A stretch of DNA of 64,000 nucleotides from Miscanthus floridulus (lineage: Eukaryota; Streptophyta; Magnoliopsida; Poales; Poaceae): contig NC_089591.1 of assembly GCF_019320115.1 (NCBI RefSeq), positions 23,290,502 through 23,354,501 of the forward strand, given 5' to 3'. The translations under genes and the position numbers were made by a program. Of this stretch, positions 11,022 through 21,625 are shown piece by piece. A model generated the notes under the pieces. That model saw only the letters and a list, made by a program, of their open reading frames with translations. It was not told the origin of the DNA and did not search any database. Position 1 is the first letter of the stretch, and each line of letters begins with the position of its first letter.

Positions 11022-11752
11022 CTGCCACGTCGCCCTCGGATTCAGCAGACACGTCGTCACTGTTTCGGTCATAACTTCCTCATACGACATTGAAACGGGC
11101 CATTCTTGGATGCGTTGGAAAGGGGGCGATGACGCCATCGTTTTGGATCTGGTCCCAGCTCCAAAAGGCTCGTGGATCATTCTGTGTGACCACGGCAAGG
11201 TGCTGCGTCACCTATTTGGGCCAACTTGGCCATGTATCATGTCGGGCCTTAAGCCCAAGTTGTGGGCGCCCAACCCCTGGCCGTCCCCAACCCTAGGTCG
11301 AGTCTTAGACTATAAACACAGCCACTACCGCTGCTACACAATTGGGTTTTGTTTAGAGTTTAGTTTTCCATCGAGAAACTGAATCGTTCATTGTAACTGT
11401 GGTGACAAATCCTTTTACAGTGATCCAGGGCCCCCATTCTTGATCTCCTCCACTATGTCGATTAGTCCTTTGGAACCGAGTTCTTGAACCCTCTATTGAT
11501 ATTCGCGTCATTCATATTTGCAATTTCAGATTGCGTGTTTTACCTTCTTGCTTGTGCTCTTTCGATTCGCTTGCAGGAAAAGCCTTCTTGGCGAGGTCAA
11601 TCAAGTTGTGCTTGGTTGATAACCAACGGAGCAGTGGTGTAATGGTTGCAGGGTTCGAATCGTGTCTGATTTGAAGCCGGATCGCCAACGTCGAGATCTC
11701 CACAAATCGAACTTACCAGCTACCTCTCGGAAGATCGGGCCTGTACTCATTA
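10949..11752 (+). repeat. CRM-clade element, 3' LTR
   Basis: This matches the 5' LTR over its full 804 bp with scattered substitutions and compensating small indels. The first 73 bp are the end of the protease/pol-tail reading frame (stop at 11019-11021). It ends TCATTA and is followed by the target duplication GATGA. Confidence 0.9.
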
Positions 11753-11826
11753 GATGAAGAGCCTACAAAATGTACCATCTTGTTCCACATGGAAACAACA
11801 TGCACACCCCTAACTAGCATGCCAAC

Positions 11827-12297
11827 TGCTGACAAAATATCATCGATAGTCCTCCGAGGGGTATCCCATGAAGGTTGATTGATCGACGAATATGTGTAAT
11901 CGAGAATAAGAAGGCAACAGAGACACAAGAGTTAGACAGGTTTAGGCCGTTAGCGTGACATAATATCCTACTCCTATGGTCTATAGGATTGTATTGGCTT
12001 CATATGATCTTGCGTGTGTTTTGAGGGGGTACCTACCTACCTTATATAGTCTAGGGGGCAGGGTTACAAGTCGGTTAGATCTAGGAGATAACCAGAAAGT
12101 AATAACAGATTACATGAATCATGGGATCGAACATATCCTAACAGATCTCGTAGTATCTTCAGGATATCACCCTTGATGTCTTGCGGTGCACACCGAGCAG
12201 TGTCATGCACCATAGGTCTTTGTCTTGTGGGCTAGACCACCCTTGGGAGCATAGCCCATGTAGTTTGCCATGGGTATCTAGGGTCATACCCCCCACA
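11827..12297 (-). repeat. Tat-2 5' LTR
   Basis: On the minus strand it starts TGTGGGGGGTATGACC and ends just before GTTGGCATGC...AGGGG, the primer-site region shared in form with Tat-1. A TATA-like site (minus CTATATAAGG, 12041-12050) lies in the middle. The 471 bp length is in the range of RIRE2-like LTRs. A damaged leader occupies 11753-11826. Confidence 0.75.
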
Positions 12298-12576
12298 ACT
12301 TCTGTGTAATTCTAGTTTGCATTTGTTTCACTATGGGTTGAACTTTAATGAAATTCCAATTTTGTTTTACTAGTGGATTATGACATGCATGTTAACACGC
12401 TGCGAGCACGATAAGTGATCAAATTGGTGATGTCATGTTGCGAGAATAAATTATTATGCCTCTCTTTTATTGTATGAATTTAAGATTCTCTCTAGTAATT
12501 TTAGTTTGGCATGATTACACAATTCATCTGCAATCTCCTGATATCATCCAATAATCACTTATTGTTGCAACTTTGC
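12298..12576 (+). other. Chromovirus A, noncoding spacer upstream of gag
   Basis: No gene. The sequence is nearly the same as 34290-34558 in chromovirus B, where it separates the upstream ORF from gag. This is the main evidence that A and B are one family. Confidence 0.7.
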
Positions 12577-13292
12577 AGATGACTAGCACTCACGCTGGAG
12601 CAGGCACCAGCCAAGGTAGCAACGACGGTGACTTACCACCACCACCAGTCACCGTCTGTGAATGAATTCTTTGCATAGTTCCTAGGTAATCCGAGAGCAA
12701 TGGAGGATACACTATGCAGAACACTGCTCATGCATGTCAGCAACATCAAGGGCCTAAGCCAAATCAATATAGCTCTTTTAAGGATTTCCAAGACACCAAG
12801 CCTCCTATCTTCAAGGTGGCCAAAGAACCGCTCTATTCGAATGAATGGCTGAACATAATCGAGCAAAAGTTCTGTCTATTAAGGGTTACTGAGCATTAGA
12901 AGGCAGAATATGTGTCCCATCAACTGTAGGGACTGGCCAGGATATGATGGACCCATTTCTTGTCCTCTCTACCTACCAACTCATAGGTAACATGGGAGCA
13001 GTTCAAGTTAGCCTTTAGGGTACATCACATTCCCCTGGGGCTAATGCGCATGAAAGCTGCCAAGTTCATGCGACTCACACAAGAGACCAAGACCCTTATT
13101 GAGTACATGCATGCCTTCAACAATTTGTCCTATTATGCCCCAGGGTTCGTCAATATAGAGGAAAAGAAGATTGAAAGCTTCAAGAGAGGCCTTGGCACCA
13201 AACTGATGAAGACCATGGCCAACTCGAGGTGTACCACATACAATGAGTTTGTCAGCGATGCATTGACCCAGGAGAACCAAAACAATTTGCAC
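12577..13292 (+). pseudogene. Chromovirus A gag, N-terminal and core part
   Basis: The start is ATGACTAGCACTCAC at 12577, the same start as in chromovirus B (34558). The encoded chain opens with a Gly/Pro-rich segment, then PPIFKVAKEPLYSNEWLNIIEQ and a long helical retrotransposon-gag core (EYMHAFNNLSYYAPG, KKIESFKRGLG). At least five in-frame stops occur, several as TAG where the family has Gln (CAG). The copia insertion splits the gene at 13292/19499. Confidence 0.75.
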
Positions 13293-14631
13293 TATAAGGA
13301 AAATGGACCCTAGGCCCATTTACTTTGGATTTTGGTGTTTGATGACTAACACAACCAAATTGGACTAATGAATTTGCAAGTGTTATGTTTTGTAGTTCAA
13401 TAGGGTGCAAGATGTGACTTGGACAAAGACGACGTGATGATCCGATGATCAACACCATAAGCAAGACCTTAGGAGCACAAGAAAAGACACAAGATATCAA
13501 GCAAAGTCCAAGCACGAAGATAGGAACCAAGCCGAACACAAGATCGCGAAGAAACGAGCTCACAGAGGGCACAGGACGCTCCGATCAAGCAACAGCAGAG
13601 TCAATAGCAGCAACTGGACGCTGCACAGGACGCTACATTGGACGTTCCGATGCATAGGACGCTGCACAGGACGCTGAGTGCCAAAGTTCGGTCAACATCA
13701 GTAAGGTTCCAGAGAGCCGTTTTCGTGACCAGACGCATCCGGTCAGTACTGACAGGACGTTGGTCAGAGTTCCGATCAGTGGCAGAAAAGCAGGATTTCG
13801 TCCCCAATGGCTATTTTCTCAGTGGGGCTTATAAATAGACCCCCCAACCAGCCATTTGAGCAGTGTGGAGCTAAGGAAACATACCAAGGGTGTTGGTACA
13901 CCATTTTAGTGATCTCCACATGCAAAGTGCTTAGTGTTTTATTAGGTGATTAGCATAAGTGCTTTACAAAGTGCTTAGGTTGATTAGACCACCGCTTATG
14001 CAGCTTGCTCTAGGTGTATGCCTAGTGTTTAGTGAGGTTTGCATACCTCTTGCCACCCCAGTACTTGCGAGCACAAGTGTTGTACATCGGAGGGGCTTGA
14101 AGTCTTGTGAGATCACACCAACCGCATTTGTGGTGTGGCCGCCACCAGTGTACCGGAAGGAACAAGGCCCGCGGCGTTTCGACCAAAAGCTTGATAGTGA
14201 ATACTGCAGGGAGCATCTAGGAGAGGCTTGCCGAGAGGCACATCAGAGACCCACTTGTGCATGGGGAAGGCCTGAGGCTATCCATGGAGTCACCCGACCA
14301 GGAGCTTGACCCTTGCGAGGGATTCCTTGCGAGGGGCTCCAACGAGGACTAGGGGGAAGCTTGTGCGCTTCTCGATACCTTCGGTAAAAATACCAGAGTC
14401 ATCGACAGGAGTTTGCATATCTCTACCTTGCTCTTTAGCTTCCGCATTTACATTGATTACTTTACTACATTTGCGGTAGAGATAGCAACACACTAGCAAA
14501 ACTATAGTTGCACATCTAGGTAGCTTATCTATTGCATAGGTTTTGCTAGGGTTAGAAAAAGAGGCCATAGTTTAGAGTTAGAATTTTAAGTTGCCTAATT
14601 CACCCCCCTCTTAGGCGTCATGGTCCCTTCA
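13293..14631 (+). repeat. Copia element 5' LTR
   Basis: It runs from TATAAGGAAAATGG (TG mutated to TA) to TCCCTTCA. U3 contains a short-period array of GGACGCTGCACA-type units (13563-13680). A TATA box (TATAAATAG) is at 13830-13838. At 1339 bp it is 69 bp shorter than its partner, mostly because the array has fewer units. Confidence 0.9.
13830..13838 (+). promoter_or_regulatory. TATA box of copia 5' LTR
   Basis: TATAAATAG lies downstream of the U3 repeat array and about 800 bp from the LTR end. The same box is at 18699-18707 in the 3' LTR. Confidence 0.65.
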
Positions 14632-14632
14632 A

Positions 14633-14646
14633 TTGTTATCAGAGCC
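14633..14646 (+). other. Copia primer binding site
   Basis: TTGTTATCAGAGCC is one mismatch from the usual TTGGTATCAGAGCC complement of initiator-Met tRNA, starting one base after the LTR. Confidence 0.8.
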
Positions 14647-14703
14647 GGTTGGCTCATATTTGGACCCTTGGCTTAACCGCCGTTGAGCTGACGCGATTGT
14701 AGT

Positions 14704-15637
14704 GTGGTTGGGATGGATACCGCTAGGCCTCCACAATTTGATGGCACTAACTTCCCATACTATAAAGCTAGAATGGCTTGCCACCTTGAGGCGGTTGATT
14801 TGGGTGTATGGAGAGTCACTTGTGACGGGATGAAACCCATCAAGAATCCCGAAAAACCCACAAAGAGTGATGAAAAGAAAATGCACTTCCATGCTAGAGC
14901 TAAAAATTGCTTATTTGAATCACTTAGTATGGATGTTTTTAACCAAGTATTCACTTTAAATACGGCACATGAAATTTGGTTAAAACTCCAAGAGCTCCAT
15001 GACGGCACAAGCAATGTCCATGAGCAAAAACATTGTCTAGCAAAGCAAAATTATGATTCCTTTACTATGAATGATGATGAGCTTGTTCATGATATGTATT
15101 CTCATTTGAATCTAATTATTAATGAGCTCCATTCTATAGGATTATTAAAGCTAGATGATGTGGACATCGTGAGGAAGATCATCTCCGTGCTACCACAAAA
15201 GAAATATGCAAGCATCATCACCATCCTTCACAACATAGAGGACTTGAGCAATATGACCCTAGGCATAGCCATTGGCAAGTTAGTGGCATTTGAAATGTCA
15301 CGTAAGATGGGGCAAGAAGAAGCTTCTTCATCAAGCAAAGGCAAAGCTCTCGCTTGTAGCGAGAAGAAAAAGATGAAGGGCAAGAAAGTTGTGTCAAGCT
15401 CAAGCTCAAGCTCCTCATGTGAAGAAGAAGAAGATGAGGATGATGATGATGATGAACTAGAATCAAGTGATGATGATCAATCTTCCTCCTCCACCTCCTG
15501 ACCTTGATGAAGAATCAATCAAACTTATCAAAAAGGTGGAGAAGATGATCGTAAGGCTCAATGTCAAGGGTGTGCCCATCCAAATTCAAGACCTCATTTT
15601 CACTAATCAAAGAGACTGAGCAAAGAAAGAAAGGATG
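14704..15637 (+). pseudogene. Copia Gag, N-terminal/core domain
   Basis: The longest open part is 14704-15501 (265 codons). It begins with a RPPQFDGTNFPYYKARM block (residues ~8-24), then the helical copia Gag core (FTLNTAHEIWLKLQELHDG, LVAFEMSRKMG) and an acidic/serine-rich tail of Asp/Glu runs (residues ~225-265). Gag assembles the cytoplasmic particle. After 15501 the frame continues in another register. The first zinc knuckle (15633-15690) is damaged: a codon expected to be Cys reads TAC and the register changes by one base. The ATG at 14704 is chosen because the conserved RPPQFDG block follows at once. Confidence 0.85.
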
Positions 15638-15639
15638 CT

Positions 15640-16854
15640 ATGGATACAGGCGAGTTGGGGCACTTTGTGGAAGTTTGTCCAAATAAGCCCACACCCAAGG
15701 CAAAGAAGAAGGCATGCAAGAACAAAGCCCTCACATCAATAAGGTCATGGGATGATTCCTCAAGTGAAGAAGATCATCACAAGAGGCGAGGGTGCAAGCA
15801 CTCATCATCAAGCTCTTCTCGTGTGTGCCTTATGGCATGAGGTAATGAAAGCTCATCCTCTAGTGAGAGCGATAGTGATGATGATTTGCCTTCTTATAAT
15901 ACAATTGTGCAACAAAATCTTAAATATGCTAAAGTTTGCACTAGTCAACAAAAGAAGCTCAAAAATTTAAAAGAATAGCTAGGTAGTTCACAAGAAGCAT
16001 ACAAAAATTTGCTTGAACAATATGAAAACCTTGCAAATCTCAATGTTGAACTATCTACTAAAATTGAGCAACTTGAGGCTAGTGCAACAACAAATGCATG
16101 CACAATCAATGATGAGCAACTTTTAAAGAAAAATGAAAAATTAAAAGAAAAGTTAGCTAGCTCACAAGAAGCATATAATAGTTTGCTTGCTAAAATGGAA
16201 ACCATGTGCAAACATTGTGATGAGCTAACTAATAAAGTTGCTAATCTTGAAGCCGTTAGCACAAACCCTACCAAGGCATCTAAAAGGAAAAGTTCTATCT
16301 TTAACATGTCTAAAAAGGATGCCTCTACTTCTTGTAATGATTTATGTTTAGACTCACCTTTGTGCAACCAAGTTTGTGTTGAGAAAGTTACTGTAGATAC
16401 ATGCACACAAGAGGTTGCAAAGGAGAATGAGCAACTCAAGCAAGAAGTAGCTCGCCTCACCAAGGACTTGACTCAAGTAAAAGGCAAGGCGAAGCAAACC
16501 CAACTTCATCAAGATAACACTGTCAAGGGAGTGAAGCTTGATGAAGGACAAACCGTGGTTTGTTACGTGTGTTACAAGGAAGGTCACAAGTCCTATGAGT
16601 GCAAGGTGAAGAATGGGGGAGGAGCAAAGAAGAAGGAGAAAAAGCAAACAAGCAAGCTCTCCAACACCTACACCAACAAGGTGGACAAGAAAGCCTCCAC
16701 ACCTTATCTCTTGAAGAAGAAGAAAAATAATAAGGTGGTGGCCATCAAGGTGAACAAGCAAGCCAATAATGGGGTCAAACGCTTTTGGGTGCCAAAGGAA
16801 ATCATTTCCAACATGAAGAGCACCAAGAAGGTTTGGATTCTGAAAGGGAAGTAA
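15640..16854 (+). pseudogene. Copia Gag, coiled-coil and second zinc-knuckle region
   Basis: This is continuous with gag; the part 16009-16854 (281 codons) is fully open. It encodes a repetitive Leu/Lys/Glu-rich coiled coil (two related KLKEKLASSQEAYNSLLAK-like segments at about residues 1-75), then a CCHC zinc knuckle intact in C-X2-C-X4-H-X4-C spacing (CYVCYKEGHKSYEC, 16561-16602), a very Lys-rich tail, and a terminal WVPKEIISNMKSTKKVWI block typical of the end of SIRE-type Gag. A TAG stop at about 15976-15978 separates it from the first part. No catalytic domain follows. Confidence 0.8.
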
Positions 16855-16857
16855 GAA

Positions 16858-18076
16858 GTCCGTCGGACATTGGGGAATTTGGAGACTTGGCAAAGTTTGA
16901 GTGCATTTCATGGGGTGCATCATGATGGACAAAGTCATTGCCAAGTAGGATAATGAATACTATGGACCCAAATTCCCCTTCCCATGTTAGGTAACTAGAT
17001 GTCATTACTTTCAATTAGTATTCATTTCAATGGGTATTGTTTTTCAATTAATATACTCTTAAAACATCTAGTTATCTTTCATGCCTAATGTTTGCATTTA
17101 CATGCTTAAATATTTTGTCATGCATTCAATAGGTATATCATATGGTAGGCTTGCTCAGTTTCATTATCAACCCTTGGAGCAAACTTACATGGTTTAAAAT
17201 TGTTTAGGAAGCACGGCACATAGCTTGTTTTACAATTAATTATCTAATATGTGCCAAAGTCCAAATTGTAGATAATCTCTCCCAAATATCATCTTTCAAG
17301 TGGTATTTTGATACTTAAATCAATGTGCACAAATTTTACAAGTATTCAACACTTGTGTGCACAAATTTAGGGGGAGCTTAATCCACAACTTGGATGCTTT
17401 GAGACTAACACTTGTTCAAATGGTATCAATTTTTTCAAACCTATCACATGTGTAGTAGTCCCATTGTAAGGAAATTGGAGTCCCTAGAGTTAAGCATCAT
17501 TCTACAATTGGCATCATCATGTTGATTTCATTTCATATTCATATGCTTTCTCCATGCATTATATAGATTAAACTCTCTTGTACAATAAATTGCTAATTAT
17601 GCATATGCTTTGCTTTCTACCATATGTATGCATATATTTAGGGGGAGCTTAGTCTATATAATGTGAGAGTCAAATCTTGTGATCCATTTCACTCTATACA
17701 CAAAGGATCATGAAATTTGACCCTCCCTCGTGCTACTAATGTCTTCCTTTTCGGTGTTTGATGCCTAAAGGGGGAGAATTTGAAGGACCAAAGACAAGCA
17801 TTTAGTTACAAGTAGTAATGGTCCGAGAAAGGGAGGGAAGTAAATTATGGGTTAGTCTAAGTAATGGGAGTTTTTTTAGAAAGCTAGACTTTAATCCATA
17901 TTATCACATGGGGACATTTGCAAGGGCAAGACAAGCTTTTAAGTAAAGTTTTAATTGGTATCTGTCAATTAGTATCATATAACCTTGCCCTTCGCATTGC
18001 ATCCTAGCAAGTAGGTAGTTTTTAACTTCCAAATTCTTATTATTTGCTTGCTTTGGTCGTGTTGTCATCAATCACC
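16858..18076 (+). other. Copia element, noncoding 3' tail
   Basis: AT-rich sequence lies where protease, integrase and RT would be expected; no open frame there has family motifs. Short phrases with AGGGGGAGCTT recur at about 17369 and 17640, resembling extra polypurine-like tracts. Confidence 0.65.
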
Positions 18077-18090
18077 AAAAAGGGGGAGAT
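18077..18090 (+). other. Copia polypurine tract
   Basis: AAAAAGGGGGAGAT lies immediately before the 3' LTR and is the plus-strand primer. Confidence 0.8.
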
Positions 18091-19498
18091 TGTAAGGAAA
18101 ATGGACCCTAGGCCCATTTACTTTGGATTTTGGTGTTTGATGACTAACACAACCAAATTGGACTAATGAATTTGCAAGTGTTATGTTTTGTAAGTTCAAT
18201 AGGGTGCAAGACAGTGACTTGGACAAAGATGACGTGATGATCCGATGATCAACACCATAAGCAAGACCTTAGGAGCACAAGAAAAGACACAAGATATCAA
18301 GCAAAGTCCAAGCACGAAGATAGGAACCAAGCCGGACGCAAGATCGCAAAGAAACAAGCTCATAGAGGGCATAGGATGCTGCACAGGATGGACGCTCCAA
18401 TGCACAGGACGCTGCACCAGACGCTGCACAGGACACTGCACAGGATGCTCCGATCAAGCAACAGCAGAGTCAACAACAGCGATCGGACGTTGCACAGGAA
18501 GCTGCATCGGACGCTCCGATGCACAGGACGCTGCACAGGACGCTGAGTGCCAGAGTCCGATCAACATCAGTAAGGTTCCAGAGAGCCATTTTCATGACCG
18601 GACGTGTCCGGTCAGTACTAACAGAACGCTGGTCAGAGTCCGGTCACTAGCAGAAAAGCGGGATTTCGTCCCCAACGGCTATTTTCTCAGTGGGGCTTAT
18701 AAATAGACTCCCCAACCGGCCATTTGAGCAGTGTGGAGCTGAGGAAACATACCAAGGGTGTTGGTACACCATTTTAGTGATCTCCACATGCAAAGTGCTT
18801 AGTGTTTTATTAGGTGATTAGCATAAGTGCTTTGCGAAGTGCTTAGGTTGATTAGACCACCGCTTATGTGCTTGCTCTAGGTGTATGCCTAGTGTTTAGT
18901 GAGGTTTGCATACCTCTTGCCACCCCATGCTTGTGAGCACAAGTGTTGTACATTGGAGAGGCTTGAAGTCTTGCGAGATCACACCAACCGTGTTTGTGGT
19001 GTGGCCGCCACCAGTGTACCAGAGGGAACAAGGCCCGTGGCGTTTAGGCTAAAAGCTTGATAGTGAATACAGCGGGGAGCATCTGGGAGAGGCTTGCCGA
19101 GAGGCACATCGGAGACCCACTTGCGTGTGGGGAAGGCTCGAGGCTATCCACGGAGTCACCCGACTAGGAGTTTGACCCTTGCGAGGGATTCCTTGTGAGA
19201 GGCTCCAACGAGGACTAAGGGGGAAGCTTGCGCGCTTCTCGATACCTCGGTAACAATACCAGAGTCATCGATGGAAGTTTGCATATCTCTACCTTGCTCT
19301 TTAGCTTCTGCATTTACATTGATTACTTTACTACATTTGCAGTAGAGAATAGCAACACACTAGCAAAACTATAGTTGCACATCTAGATAGCTTATCTATT
19401 GCATAGGTTTTGCTAGGGTTAGAAAAAGAGGCCATAGTTTAGAGTTAGAATTTTAAGTTGCCTAATTCACCCCCCTCTTAGGCATCATGGTCCCTTCA
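18091..19498 (+). repeat. Copia element 3' LTR
   Basis: It starts TGTAAGGAAAATGG and ends TCCCTTCA. It is 1408 bp, with an expanded array of GGACGCTGCACA-like units at 18365-18545. The TATA box is at 18699-18707. A 153-codon frame across the array is a by-product of the repeats. Confidence 0.9.
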
Positions 19499-19870
19499 TG
19501 CATGCAGTAGCGAAGGGCCACAAGAGAGCATTTGAGGTGGACTGCCTCAGGATCTTCCTAGTCTAGAGCTCCAGTGGCTGGCTAGGCCATAGTTTTCGTC
19601 CACCAGCGCCTAAGTTTTGGTCTCCTCTGCCAAAAGCTCAAGCCAACCACCCCCAAAAGACATTTCACAGGGCGTTCACCTTTGCCCTACCCAAGGGAAA
19701 CAGAGGGCAAGGAAGCTCAGCAGGATCAAGGAGCAATCAGCCATGCTTCAACTATAATCAATTGGGCCATTGGGCCAAGGAGTGCCCCCATCCCAAGAAG
19801 AATAGCAATCAAAACCAGGGTAATCAAAAACAGACAAATCCTAAAGCATGTCCTAGGATACGTGCATTAC
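19499..19870 (+). pseudogene. Chromovirus A gag, C-terminal part with mutated zinc knuckle
   Basis: Gag resumes after the copia element. It includes a Pro/Gln-rich segment and a knuckle reading CFNYNQLGHWAKEC (19744-19785), in which the second Cys of the C-X2-C pair is Tyr (TAT where TGT is expected, a G-to-A change). One TAG stop lies near 19561. The 5' half is at 12577-13292. Confidence 0.75.
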
Positions 19871-20320
19871 ATAGCTATTGAAGAAGTTCCTGCAGGAGAA
19901 GTTGTCACCGCCGGTATGTTTCTTGTTAACAAACATCCCGCCATTGTTTTATTTGATTCTAGAGCTTCTCATTCATTTATGAGCCAAGCATTTGCATCTA
20001 AGTATGATCAGAAAATAATTGAGGTAAATAAGGGTGGTTATAGTATAAGTTTGGTTGGGGCTACTATCTCTACAAATCAGATAGTCAGAGATGTGCTCAT
20101 CTCTATATAAGAGAGAGAGAGTACATAGTGGATCAAATAGTTTTGCCCGAATTAGCCATAGATGTGATCTTAGGCATGAAATGGATGAGCGACCATAGAG
20201 TTCTCATTGACACTAGCACTAGGACAATTATGTTGAGAGAACCAAAGCGAGGTAATGCATTTCTAGTACCACTTCCCCAAAGTTTGTCAGTTTCCTGGTG
20301 TATTTCCAGATGAGTTGCTA
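19870..20320 (+). pseudogene. Chromovirus A protease
   Basis: The translation contains AIVLFDSRASHSFMSQ near 19940-19985, the retropepsin active-site region. The catalytic Asp-Ser-Gly reads Asp-Ser-Arg (AGA), so the enzyme would be dead. A later ELAIDVILGMKWM block (20147-20185) is the second conserved protease motif, in another frame after a break near 20110. It would have cleaved Gag-Pol. Confidence 0.75.
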
Positions 20321-21210
20321 GGTTTACCGCATGATAGGGATGTGGAATTTAAGATTAAGTTAGTGCAATGTACGGCACCTATCTCAAGAAGACCCTATAG
20401 GATGCCACCAAATGAGTTAGCTGAACTTAAAATTTAGTTACAAGAATTGTTGGACAAATGTCTCATTCAACCTAGTTCATCTCCATGGGGTTGTCCAACT
20501 TTATTTGTAAAGAAGGACAAGTCCTTGGGAATGTGTGGATTATAGGCCACTTAATGTTGTAACCATGAAGAACAAGTATCCTTTGCCTCGTATCAATATC
20601 TTGTTCAATCAACTGGCAAAAGCAAAGATACTCTCTAAGATTGACTTGTGGTTAGGCTATGATCAGATTAAGATTAGGCTAGAAGATATACCTAAAACAA
20701 CTTTCTCCACTAGGTATGGCTTGTACGAGTACGTGGTTATGTCTTTTGGACTAACAAATGCTCCTGCCTACTTCGTGTACTTGATGAATTCAATATTCAT
20801 GCCCGAGCTTGACAAGTTTCGTGGTTGTGTTTATCGATGATATCTTGATTTATTCAGAGAATGATGCTAGACCATGCAGAGCATCTGAGAGTTATTTTGT
20901 CTAGATTGAGGGAACATAAGTTATATCCCAAATTCAGCAAGTGTGAATTCTGGTTGAGCAAATTACCTTTCTTGGGTCACATCTTATCTAAGGATGGAAT
21001 TTCTATAGACCCATCTAAAGTACAAGAGGTAATGGATTAGAAGGCTCCCAACTTTGGTTCATGAAGTTCAGAGTTTTCTAGGGCTAGCAGGTTACTATCG
21101 TCGTTTCATTCTAGATTTCTCCAAGATAGCTAAGCCCATGACTAGACTACTTCAGAAGGATGAAAAGTTCAGTTGGACACCAGAGTGTGAAACCGTTTTG
21201 ACACCCTAAG
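20320..21210 (+). pseudogene. Chromovirus A reverse transcriptase
   Basis: Recognisable blocks in order are [15 protein letters not shown], a damaged [18 protein letters not shown] (20535 on), [36 protein letters not shown], then, after a frameshift near 20818, [10 protein letters not shown] (20830-20859) with the two catalytic Asp residues, and FSKCEFWLSKLPFLGH. The family's Ser-Gly-Tyr reads Leu-Gly-Tyr in the KIDL block. In-frame stops at 20435 and 21036 and the frameshift inactivate it. RT copies the element RNA inside the particle. Confidence 0.85.
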
Positions 21211-21620
21211 GACCTTGTTAACTACAACTCCTGTTTTAGCACAACCCAACATTGAAAAGCCTTTCGATGTGTTCTATAATGCTTCGGGTATAGGTTTGGG
21301 GTGTGTGCTCATGCAATAAGGTCGAGTTATTACCTATGCTTCTTGGCAATTGAGAAAGCATGAAGTCAATTATCGTACGCGTGATTTTAAGCTTGCAGCA
21401 GTTGTTCATGCGTTGAAGATATGGAGACATTACTTGTTGGGAAACATATATCACATATATACTGACCACAAAAGTCTCAATTGTATCTTCACTCAACCTA
21501 AGCGAAACATGAGGCAGCGAAGATGGTTAGAGCTAATCAAGGACTACAATTTGGAAGTGCACTACCATCCAGGGAAAGCTAATGTTGTAGCAGATGCACT
21601 TAGTTAGAAATCTCATTGCA
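21210..21620 (+). pseudogene. Chromovirus A RNase H
   Basis: The sequence KPFDVFYNASGIGLG includes the position of the first catalytic acidic residue, which here reads Asn in [26 protein letters not shown] (with the conserved Asp) and [15 protein letters not shown] follow. TAA at 21318 and TAG at 21605 break the frame. RNase H would remove the RNA template. Confidence 0.8.
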
Positions 21621-21625
21621 ACACT

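Larger units (their letters stand above)
6864..11752 (+). mobile_element. Complete non-autonomous CRM-clade LTR retrotransposon
   Basis: Two LTRs of equal length (804 bp: 6864-7667 and 10949-11752) start TGATGAGGACATCGCC and enclose a primer site, leader, gag, protease and a polypurine tract. The 5 bp flanks are identical (GATGA at 6859-6863 and 11753-11757), a clear target duplication. RT, RNase H and integrase are missing: the protease frame jumps straight to the end of pol. By eye the LTRs differ at roughly 20-30 sites, so the insertion is not brand new. The pol tail running into the 3' LTR and the TGATGAGGACATC start are features I associate with the CRM clade. Non-autonomous CRR/CRM elements are known from rice and maize. 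The clade assignment is from memory. Confidence 0.85.
4089..12297 (-). mobile_element. Tat-2: Tat-lineage (RIRE2-like) gypsy element, truncated, minus strand
   Basis: On the minus strand the order is 5' LTR (11827-12297), primer-site region, leader, gag, protease; the element then stops at 4088 against another LTR. RT, RNase H, integrase and the 3' LTR are absent. The leader is split at 6863/11753 by the CRM-clade insertion. The LTR is bounded on the + side by CCCCACA at 12291-12297, followed by ACTTC, which would be its target duplication; the other copy is lost. The sequence right of 12297 resumes inside chromovirus A, so Tat-2 inserted into that element. Confidence 0.75.
13293..19498 (+). 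mobile_element. Gag-only SIRE/Maximus-type copia element, complete
   Basis: LTRs at 13293-14631 and 18091-19498 flank a primer site, a gag region and a 1.2 kb noncoding tail ending in a polypurine tract. Flanks are TGCAC (13288-13292) and TGCAT (19499-19503), a target duplication with one change. No protease, integrase, RT, RNase H or envelope-like frame is present: after gag's last conserved block (IISNMKSTKKVWILK) the sequence is noncoding. This fits the described class of terminal-repeat elements carrying only GAG. The first LTR starts TA instead of TG. It sits in the gag gene of chromovirus A. Confidence 0.88.

Noticed and set aside
10711..11382. 223-codon + strand frame
   Set aside because: It lies in a different frame over the protease/pol tail and the whole 3' LTR. 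The first 70 codons are hydrophobic out-of-frame readings, and the rest is the LTR frame also seen at 6860-7297.
14633..14660. Possible tRNA-derived sequence
   Set aside because: It is only the short primer site complementary to a tRNA 3' end. No tRNA gene with arms and A/B boxes was found in the window.
16354..16944. 196-codon minus-strand frame
   Set aside because: It is a shadow of the copia Gag coiled-coil/zinc-knuckle region on the + strand, which has the recognisable motifs.
18245..18706. 153-codon + frame rich in Cys/Thr/Gly
   Set aside because: It is produced by the GGACGCTGCACA array in the copia LTR U3 and is not conserved in frame in the other LTR.
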